The translations under genes were made by a program, and so were the position numbers. A DNA stretch of 11,859 bases from Oscillospiraceae bacterium (GTDB lineage: Bacteria > Bacillota > Clostridia > Oscillospirales > Oscillospiraceae): NCBI GenBank assembly GCA_017620315.1, contig JAFZQQ010000311.1:1-11859 (forward strand), written 5' to 3'. The notes beneath the pieces are model-generated. The model searched no databases and had not been told where the DNA came from. It saw only the letters and a program-made list of their open reading frames with translations. How positions within the stretch are numbered: position 1 is the first letter of the stretch; each line of letters begins with the position of its first letter. Shown in pieces: positions 7,513-11,859 of the stretch.

Positions 7513-8612
7513 TGGTACGGCGGATCACCGCGCTTTTAGCCGCGCTGGCGCTCTGCCTCGGGCTGTGCGCCTGCCGCCGCTATCTGCCGGAGAACAGTGG
7601 CAAGCCTCAGGAGGCGCCGCCGGTCACACCCGCCGAGCCAGCCGCGGGAGAGACCGAGACCGAGCCCTTGACGCTCGACGCTCTTAACGTCGAGTTCGCG
7701 GTGGGCGCGCGCGACGTCAACGAGCTGCTGACACTGCAAAAGCGTTTTCCCGACGCCCTGATCAACGCCCTCGGCGCTCAGCGCGTGGACGTTGGCAAGG
7801 TCGACGTCACCTTCAGTCCCAGCGGAGAGGCCACACAGGCGGCGATGAAAAGCGGCGCGGTGCAGCTTGCCTTTCTTCCCGCGGAGGACTATTTCGCCTA
7901 TCCCTTCGGCACGGTGATCGCGGCCGAGAAGGCGGCGGTACCCGAGCTTACGACCGGTCTGATCCTCTCCGCCGACGGCGGCGAGCGGCTGGTTTCCGCG
8001 CTGCGCAAGGCTCTGCCCGATCTCAAAAGAGTGCTCTCGTCCTACACGTCGGAGACCGCGCTCGGAACCTATGTCTTTGACGAGGAGGCTCTCACCCAGC
8101 TTGAACGGCTGCACGAGACCGGCGACGCGCAACTCTGCGCGGCGAACGCCTCTGTCGGCGGCAAAACGCTGACGCTTCGCGGCGTGGGGCACAGACTGAA
8201 CGACTATCTGTGGGGCATTCGCGCGATAGAGGTCTACGACGGGGAAACGCTCGTGCAGACCGTCTCGCTCTCCGACGCCTCGGACGACCCGGACGGCGGA
8301 CTTGACGAGTACAGCTCCTGTCCCGAGCCGGAGCAGCTGTTTCGCGCGGTCGACGTCAATTTTGACGGTTACGACGACATCGAGGTGTTCGGATGGCTGA
8401 CGAACAATACCATTCCGTACTTCTACTGGCTGTGGAACAGCGACGAGAAGCGTTATGAATACGCCTTCCGCCTGCAGGGCACGACGATAGACCCCGCCGA
8501 TAAGACGCTGAGCGCGGAATACCGCGAAAGCGCCGAGCTCTTCTGGCGCGACGTCTACGAATGGCGCGACGGCGTGCTGACGCAGATCAGCCACGAGCAG
8601 ATAACAGAATAA
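7512..8612 (+). CDS. Lipoprotein with truncated PhnD-like and XAC2610-like domains
   Basis: This 366-residue predicted lipoprotein has a basic start (MVRRITALLAALAL) and the lipobox L-C-A-C, with Cys21 as the lipidated residue. Residues about 53-200 resemble the PhnD/SsuA-type substrate-binding fold (LTLDALNVEFAVGARDVNEL, VTFSPSGEATQAAMKSG, QLAFLPAEDYF) but appear to lack the middle of that fold. Residues about 205-366 resemble XAC2610-type domains, with an acidic motif DVNFDGYDDIEVFG at about 280-293 that could bind calcium, followed by YFYWLWNSDEKRYEY. No transporter permease or ATPase is adjacent, so a sensory or structural role with the VanW protein is as likely as transport. Its start overlaps the VanW stop (TGATG), and it is closed by the bidirectional terminator at 8613-8656. 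Lipoprotein status is well supported; the domain calls are by pattern only. Confidence 0.82.
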   Translation: MVRRITALLAALALCLGLCACRRYLPENSGKPQEAPPVTPAEPAAGETETEPLTLDALNVEFAVGARDVNELLTLQKRFPDALINALGAQRVDVGKVDVTFSPSGEATQAAMKSGAVQLAFLPAEDYFAYPFGTVIAAEKAAVPELTTGLILSADGGERLVSALRKALPDLKRVLSSYTSETALGTYVFDEEALTQLERLHETGDAQLCAANASVGGKTLTLRGVGHRLNDYLWGIRAIEVYDGETLVQTVSLSDASDDPDGGLDEYSSCPEPEQLFRAVDVNFDGYDDIEVFGWLTNNTIPYFYWLWNSDEKRYEYAFRLQGTTIDPADKTLSAEYRESAELFWRDVYEWRDGVLTQISHEQITE

Positions 8613-8656
8613 AAAAGCACGGCCTGCGGCATAAATGAACCGCAGACCGTGCTTTT
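8613..8656. terminator. Bidirectional terminator between convergent genes
   Basis: AAAAGCACGG-C-CTGCGG (8613-8629) pairs with CCGCAG-A-CCGTGCTTTT (8640-8656). This gives 16 bp with one C/A mismatch around a 10-nt loop. It sits between the lipoprotein stop (8612) and the stop of the minus-strand leader-peptide gene (8665). The T-run is good on both strands and best on the minus strand. Confidence 0.9.
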
Positions 8657-8664
8657 CTCTTGCC

Positions 8665-9069
8665 TCAGCAGCCCGAATTTTTCTTTATCGGGTTGAATTC
8701 ATCATCGAAATACAGGTCTTCATCCTCAAAATAGAAAAAAGGCTTGTGTTTGTTCGAGCATTTGTAAGCTTTGACATACAGTTGTCCGCCCTGGCCCTTC
8801 GGGGTGATCGTCACCATATCCGGATCCGGCATACCATGATACCCTTTGCAATACGGGCAGTAGCCGTTGCTCACGTAACCAACCAGAGGAATACCCCCCG
8901 CGACGGCGTCCAGGATCTCGTTTGGCAGCTCGACGCCTATTTCGCCCGCAAGCGCTGTCAGCTCGTCCATGCTCCTGCACTGCTTCGCTCTTGCCTTCTG
9001 CTCGTCCGAAAGGCTTTCCCACATGGCCTCCAGCGCCTTGTTCAGTTCATTCATCTTGTTATCGTCCAT
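8665..9069 (-). CDS. RiPP-type double-glycine leader protein with Cys-containing C-terminus
   Basis: This is a 134-residue protein. Residues 1-59 look like a Nif11-like/bacteriocin-type leader: a charged helical stretch (MWESLSDEQKARAKQC), a DELTALAGEIGVELPNEILDAV segment shown here by its ends (residues 35-56), then AGG ending at residue 59, the usual place for cleavage by a C39-type peptidase. The remaining 75 residues contain CPYC (71-74), Cys104 in YKCSNKH, and a C-terminal Cys134. They also hold an aromatic/acidic stretch near 111-125. This could be a RiPP core, unusually long, or a small CxxC zinc-ribbon-like domain behind a leader. No radical SAM enzyme, lanthionine synthetase, YcaO or peptidase-transporter is in the window. 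The start at 9069 has AAAGGAG about 8 nt upstream; a strong promoter lies at 9193-9221. The leader assignment is by pattern, and the product and modification are unknown. Confidence 0.75.
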   Translation of the reverse strand: MDDNKMNELNKALEAMWESLSDEQKARAKQCRSMDELTALAGEIGVELPNEILDAVAGGIPLVGYVSNGYCPYCKGYHGMPDPDMVTITPKGQGGQLYVKAYKCSNKHKPFFYFEDEDLYFDDEFNPIKKNSGC

Positions 9070-9192
9070 TGTTAAGCTCCTTTCTCTTTTCGGTTTCAGC
9101 AGTCAGCCGCGGCAAGGCCGACCTTCTCTTGCTTGTTTGTACGCAGAACTATCCGATGTGGCAGCGATAAATGATCGTTTTTTTATATTTTG

Positions 9193-9221
9193 AGTATATG
9201 GGATCATCCGGCGGATTGCAA
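9193..9221 (-). promoter_or_regulatory. Sigma-A-type promoter of the leader-peptide gene
   Basis: On the minus strand, TTGCAA (9221-9216) and TATACT (9198-9193) are 17 nt apart. Transcription would start near 9186, leaving a leader of about 117 nt before the ATG at 9069, long enough for RNA regulation. I see only a weak hairpin (GCAAG...CTTGC, roughly 9113-9133) and no riboswitch I recognise. Confidence 0.75.
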
Positions 9222-9285
9222 GGGTGAAATCGCTGGCCGTTGGCGCAAGTGATATTATGGCCTTGCGATGCTCCCTGCGGTCGCA

Positions 9286-9376
9286 GTGATGTGTTTCGCT
9301 TTTCACGCGAGAAGCGCACATCACGCCGCAAGGCACATCACTTGCGAAGCATACATCACGTTCCGCACAGCGGAAC
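9286..9376. repeat. Array of ACATCAC heptamers alternating with short palindromes
   Basis: ACATCAC occurs at 9318-9324, 9335-9341 and 9353-9359, with the inverted form GTGATGT at 9286-9292. Each copy is followed by a small palindrome: GCCgcaaGGC (9325-9334), CTTgcgAAG (9341-9349) and GTTCCGCacaGCGGAAC (9360-9376). The inverted pair GTGATGTG/CACATCAC encloses a CGCTT...AAGCG hairpin. The 329-nt stretch 9070-9398 holds only this array, the leader gene's promoter and its 5' UTR; I see no coding region there. Confidence 0.7.
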
Positions 9377-9398
9377 ATATCGTTCAAAAAAGCGAAAG

Positions 9399-9746
9399 CT
9401 ATCGACGTATCAAAACACCCTTCATAAACGGCGTTTCATTATGTGTCTCGTAAACTATTTCCTTTTCTTCTTCGGTACATCCAATCAGTATTTTTATTTC
9501 CGAATCTTTTTTGATCAGATCTACAATGCACATTATTGCATCGATCTGTTTTTCGCCGCTTCCTATCCACACGTCTATTCCGCCGCCATCCATAGAAGAC
9601 GTATCTTTCAGGTATCCATAATTCACCTTATAAATGAAATCAGGATACTTGGGATGGGAGGTTCCTTTTGGTCTGTCAATAATGATCTCCGAATCATTTA
9701 CCAATTCATCCAACACTTTCCAAAACTCTTTATTATAACCGTCCAC
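9399..9746 (-). CDS. Inorganic pyrophosphatase-like protein
   Basis: This 115-residue protein starts at a GTG (9746), supported by GGAGG 7 nt upstream. It resembles the soluble inorganic pyrophosphatase fold: IIIDRPKGTSHPKYP (21-35) corresponds to the conserved PKG region, VNYGYL (41-46) to YGxI, and DGGGID (53-58) to the metal-binding DxDxxD motif. IDAIMCIVDLIKKDSEIKIL and a conserved tail (MKGVLIRR) follow. Soluble pyrophosphatases hydrolyse PPi to phosphate in the cytoplasm. At 115 residues it is clearly shorter than the usual 160-200, and the middle Asp of DxDxxD is Gly, so catalytic activity is uncertain. Composition is AT-richer than the surrounding genes. It lies 28 bp downstream of the four-helix-bundle gene and is probably cotranscribed with it. 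Family membership is by pattern. Confidence 0.75.
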   Translation of the reverse strand: MDGYNKEFWKVLDELVNDSEIIIDRPKGTSHPKYPDFIYKVNYGYLKDTSSMDGGGIDVWIGSGEKQIDAIMCIVDLIKKDSEIKILIGCTEEEKEIVYETHNETPFMKGVLIRR

Positions 9747-9774
9747 GTTTTCACCTCCACAATTCCCAATTTGT

Positions 9775-10137
9775 TTAGCCGTCCCTATTCGTGCTCTGCT
9801 TTGCTGTATTGATGGACGAGATCAGCATGACCCGTATGCTTGTACAGGCAGAATCAAGCGTTTTGTACTCTGCTTCCGGTAGATACCCGGTTTTGTACAG
9901 AAGTTCCAGCCAATAACCTGTCTCGTTGGCTTCTTTCAGAGCGATCTGCAACTTGGCAATAAAGTCCGCTTTGCCGTGGGCGTATTGCGCTTCGCGGATG
10001 TTGGCCCCGATGGAGGTGCCGGACCGGCCGATCTGATTGGAGATTACAGATTCGTGTTTTGCTTTCAGGTCCTTGACAAGGTTTATGATCGAAACAGCAA
10101 AATCCATAGACTGTACAGATAACTGGTCGTTGCGCAT
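9775..10137 (-). CDS. Four-helix-bundle protein (S23 / 23S rRNA intervening-sequence family)
   Basis: This 120-residue protein starts at the ATG at 10137, which has GAGG 8 nt upstream; an in-frame GTG at 10146 is too close to that site. The family signature is clear: SNQIGRSGTSIGANIREAQ (about 33-51), then KLQIALKEANETGYWLELL. These small antiparallel helical bundles were first found inside 23S rRNA intervening sequences and also occur as free-standing genes. They resemble in fold the accessory variability protein (Avd) of diversity-generating retroelements. Their molecular role is not settled. No rRNA gene, reverse transcriptase or template repeat is in this window, so this is a stand-alone copy. 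It heads a probable two-gene operon with the pyrophosphatase-like gene. Confidence 0.88.
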   Translation of the reverse strand: MRNDQLSVQSMDFAVSIINLVKDLKAKHESVISNQIGRSGTSIGANIREAQYAHGKADFIAKLQIALKEANETGYWLELLYKTGYLPEAEYKTLDSACTSIRVMLISSINTAKQSTNRDG

Positions 10138-10157
10138 AGCTCTCACCTCTCAATGGC

Positions 10158-10186
10158 ACTTTATCACATGAGAGAAATGTGGTCAA
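10158..10186 (-). promoter_or_regulatory. Promoter candidate for the four-helix-bundle operon
   Basis: On the minus strand, TTGACC (10186-10181) and TAAAGT (10163-10158) are separated by 17 nt. The start would be near 10151, giving a very short leader of about 14 nt that still contains the Shine-Dalgarno. The -35 box is good and the -10 box weak. Confidence 0.5.
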
Positions 10187-10210
10187 GAATGTGAAAACCG
10201 TCCGGGAGTG

Positions 10211-10369
10211 AATGAAGAAATGAAGACACTCGCTGCGCTCGTTAATGAAGACGGCGGCAAGCCGCCGAATGAAGCGAAGTCACCCTCTCTCATTCCTCCC
10301 GTTCTCATTCCTTCATTAGCGAAGCGTCTTCATTTTGCTTCATTAGCCCTCAAAGAGGGCGACTTCATT
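10211..10369. repeat. Array of AATGAAG/CTTCATT heptamers with palindromic spacers
   Basis: AATGAAG occurs four times in direct orientation (10211-10217, 10219-10225, 10244-10250, 10268-10274). The reverse complement CTTCATT then occurs four times (10311-10317, 10328-10334, 10338-10344, 10363-10369), so the whole element is roughly symmetrical about its centre. Spacers include perfect hairpins: CGGCGGC-AA-GCCGCCG (10252-10267) and GCCCTC-AAA-GAGGGC (near 10346-10360). I see no gene in it. It abuts the tRNA-Gly terminator on its right and lies 73 bp upstream of the four-helix-bundle start. Confidence 0.75.
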
Positions 10370-10370
10370 G

Positions 10371-10411
10371 AAAAACTCCTCTTTTGTCTGGTAGACAAAA
10401 GAGGAGTTTTT
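10371..10411 (-). terminator. Terminator of the tRNA-Gly gene, 19-bp perfect stem
   Basis: The arms 10371-10389 (AAAAACTCCTC...) and 10393-10411 (...GAGGAGTTTTT) are exact reverse complements, with the 3-nt loop GGT. It starts 2 nt beyond the encoded CCA of the tRNA. The stem ends in A5/T5, so it could act on either strand. Confidence 0.9.
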
Positions 10412-10413
10412 CC

Positions 10414-10487
10414 TGGAGCAGGGTACGGGAGTCGAACCCGCCTTAACGGCTTGGGAAGCCGCTGTAATACCGATATACCAACCCTGC
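10414..10487 (-). tRNA. tRNA-Gly (anticodon CCC), CCA encoded
   Basis: On the minus strand, acceptor arm GCAGGGT (10487-10481) pairs perfectly with ACCCTGC (10424-10418), followed by the discriminator T and the encoded CCA (10416-10414). The anticodon arm GCGGC-TTCCCAA-GCCGT gives a 7-nt loop with anticodon CCC, which reads GGG (Gly). The T-arm has the GGTTCGACTCC signature. The length of 74 nt including CCA is normal for bacterial tRNA-Gly, and U73 is the usual discriminator. It has its own promoter (10622-10650) and terminator (10371-10411). Confidence 0.96.
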
Positions 10488-10522
10488 GTATGTATATTGT
10501 CGTATCACCGGCAAGCTTGATA

Positions 10523-10594
10523 GGATATCATGTCCAACAGACATGATATCCAGCCATATTTTGCGGTTGCCGCGCAAGCGGCGAGCAAAATGGC
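10523..10594 (-). repeat. Two strong hairpins in the tRNA-Gly leader
   Basis: GGATATCATGTC (10523-10534) and GACATGATATCC (10540-10551) form a perfect 12-bp stem with a 5-nt loop. Next to it, ATTTTGC (10558-10564) pairs with GCAAAAT (10585-10591) and GCCGC (10569-10573) with GCGGC (10578-10582) around GCAA. A further GCC/GGC pair forms across a 2-nt bulge. Neither is followed by a T-run, so they are not terminators; they would be part of the tRNA precursor transcript. Confidence 0.75.
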
Positions 10595-10601
10595 GATCCA
10601 A

Positions 10602-10626
10602 ATAATAACAACAGCGTTGTTATTAT
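10602..10626. promoter_or_regulatory. 25-bp palindrome over the tRNA-Gly -10 box and start site
   Basis: ATAATAACAAC (10602-10612) and GTTGTTATTAT (10616-10626) are perfect 11-bp inverted arms around AGC. The right arm overlaps the -10 hexamer (10622-10627), and the predicted transcription start (about 10615) lies at the centre. Only half of it would be transcribed, so it is better read as a protein-binding site on DNA than as an RNA hairpin. Confidence 0.6.
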
Positions 10627-10650
10627 AGCAGAGCTTTCACAGCTTTGCAA
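10622..10650 (-). promoter_or_regulatory. Strong sigma-A-type promoter of tRNA-Gly
   Basis: On the minus strand, TTGCAA (10650-10645) and a perfect TATAAT (10627-10622) are separated by 17 nt. The start near 10615 gives a 128-nt leader before the tRNA, long for a single tRNA gene. The 231-nt stretch 10488-10718 holds this promoter and leader plus the upstream region of dacF, for which I see no convincing promoter. Confidence 0.8.
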
Positions 10651-10718
10651 GGCGAAAATGAATGTTTTGTGTCTCCGCTGCATATTTTTTTCTGAAACTA
10701 TGTGGGGGAGGCAGTTCT

Positions 10719-11855
10719 ATGAAACGATTTCTTGCCGCTTTGTGCCTTTGCGCGCTTGCGCTCGGAGGCGTCGGCGTGCGGGCGGACGCGGTCACGGTCA
10801 GTGCGCCCTCGGCGGTGCTGATGGAGAAGACCACCGGCACGGTGCTTTACGCCAAGGACGAGCACACGCCGCGCGAGCCCGCGAGCGTGACGAAGATAAT
10901 GACGCTGCTGCTTACAATGGAGGCTATCGACTCCGGCGCGCTCTCCTATGACGACGTCGTCACCGCCAGCGCGCACGCGAGCTCGATGGGCGGAAGCCAG
11001 ATCTGGCTGCGTGAGGGCGAGAAAATGACCGTGCGCGAGCTTTTGAAGGCTGTGTGCGTGGTCTCGGGCAACGACGCCGCGGTCGCGCTCGCCGAGCACC
11101 TTGCGGGCAGCGAGGACGCCTTTGCCGAGCGGATGAACTAACGCGCGCGCGAGCTGGGCATGAACGACACAAGCTTTGTGAACGCTACGGGGCTTCCCGC
11201 CGCGGGGCACCTGACCTCCGCCTACGACATAGCCCTGATGTCGCGCGAGCTCATATTGAACCATCCGCAGATACGCGAGTTCACGACCATCTGGATGGAC
11301 TCGCTGCGCGAGGGAGAGTCGATGCTTGTGAACACCAACAAGCTCATTCGCTTCTACGAGGGCGCGACCGGGCTCAAAACCGGCTCCACCGACTCCGCCG
11401 GATACTGCCTGAGCGCGACAGCCGAGCGAAACGGCATGGAGCTTATCGCCGTTGTGATGAAGGGCAAAACCAGCGACGAGCGCTTTGCCGACGCCCGCGC
11501 GATGCTCGACCACGGCTTTGCGACGTATACGCTCGTGAGCGTGACGCCTGACAGCGCGCTCGCGCCGATACCCGTTGTGCTCGGCGAGCGGAGCGCGGTG
11601 CAGCCGGTGCTGACGACAGACAATACGCTGCTGCTCGAAAAGACTGCCGCCGCGGGGATGAACCGGGAGCTCTCGCTTCCGGAGAGCGTGGACGCGCCGG
11701 TGTGCGAGGGCGACAGGCTGGGCGAGCTGCGCGTGAAGGACGCCGGAGGAAACACGCTCGCCGTGCTGCCGATTTTCGCGGGGGAGAGCGTGGCGCATGT
11801 GACCTTTTGGCAAATGCTTCTCCGCGTGCTTAGAATTGCGTTCGCCGCGGGATAA
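10719..11855 (+). pseudogene. dacF: D-alanyl-D-alanine carboxypeptidase (DacF/PBP5-type), in-frame stop
   Basis: One frame of 378 codons from the ATG at 10719 (GGGGGAGG upstream) to TAA 11855 encodes a complete S11-family low-molecular-weight penicillin-binding protein, except that codon 141 is TAA (11139-11141). The signal peptide spans residues 1-22. The catalytic motifs are S56-V-T-K59, SGN (116-118) and KTG (220-222). The C-terminus ends in an amphipathic helix (VTFWQMLLRVLRIAF), which in this family attaches the protein to the outer face of the membrane. The enzyme normally trims the terminal D-Ala from peptidoglycan stem peptides. The stop falls between the SGN and KTG motifs in an otherwise conserved helix (ERMN-stop-RARELGMNDTS), so neither half could be active. 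The ATG at 11160 has no good ribosome-binding site. A nonsense mutation, sequencing error or stop readthrough are all possible. The name dacF rather than dacA/dacB is by resemblance. Confidence 0.85.
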
Positions 11856-11859
11856 TACC

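Noticed and set aside
9070-9186. Riboswitch in the 5' UTR of the leader-peptide gene
   Set aside because: The length allows one, but I recognise no conserved riboswitch core and only one weak hairpin.
9240-9812. 190-codon plus-strand ORF across the first array and the pyrophosphatase-like gene
   Set aside because: It is antisense to a conserved protein and includes the palindromic array, with low-quality start context.
9775-10137. Avd of a diversity-generating retroelement
   Set aside because: The fold family is related, but there is no reverse transcriptase, template repeat or variable repeat in the window.
9286-10369. CRISPR array
   Set aside because: Repeats are only 7 nt, spacers are palindromic and 10-25 nt long, orientations are mixed, and no cas gene is present.
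10208-10546. 112-codon plus-strand ORF starting MNEEMKTLAALVNEDGG
   Set aside because: It runs through the heptamer array, the terminator and antisense to the tRNA-Gly gene. Its coding potential comes from the repeat sequence, and there is no ribosome-binding site fitting a real gene.

Overview
The window looks like chromosomal DNA of a high-GC member of the Clostridia, most likely a gut-type Oscillospiraceae/Ruminococcaceae relative. The reasons are GC-rich codon use, strong Shine-Dalgarno sites, BspA-like leucine-rich-repeat secreted proteins, a VanW/YoaR cell-wall protein, a Noc-like ParB, a DacF-type carboxypeptidase and hairpin-rich intergenic repeats. This placement is inference from families and composition; no marker gene is present.

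Layout. (1) Positions 1-3113, minus strand: two tandem secreted BspA-type LRR genes, the second running off the left edge. They are read from a good promoter (3163-3191) whose spacer holds a perfect palindrome. (2) 3263-4552, plus: a cytoplasmic GH13 amylase-family enzyme, divergent from the LRR pair, closed by a strong terminator. (3) 4708-5544, plus: a Noc/ParB-like DNA-binding protein without a ParA partner. (4) 5689-8612, plus: a VanW-domain wall protein whose stop overlaps the start of a lipoprotein combining a shortened PhnD-like domain with an XAC2610-like domain. A bidirectional terminator at 8613-8656 separates them from (5) 8665-9069, minus: a 134-residue protein with a double-glycine RiPP-type leader and a Cys-containing C-terminal part. 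(6) 9399-10137, minus: an AT-richer two-gene cassette (pyrophosphatase-like protein and four-helix-bundle protein), flanked on both sides by arrays in which a fixed heptamer alternates with short palindromes. (7) 10414-10487, minus: tRNA-Gly(CCC) with its own promoter, an unusually structured leader and a 19-bp perfect terminator stem. (8) 10719-11855, plus: a dacF-like D-Ala-D-Ala carboxypeptidase gene, full length except for one in-frame TAA.

Much of the window concerns the cell envelope (LRR proteins, VanW protein, lipoprotein, carboxypeptidase). The most unusual features are the leader-peptide protein, the two heptamer/palindrome arrays around the AT-rich cassette, the nonsense codon in dacF, and the palindrome-rich tRNA-Gly upstream region. 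I found no complete defence system, CRISPR array, transposase or integrase.
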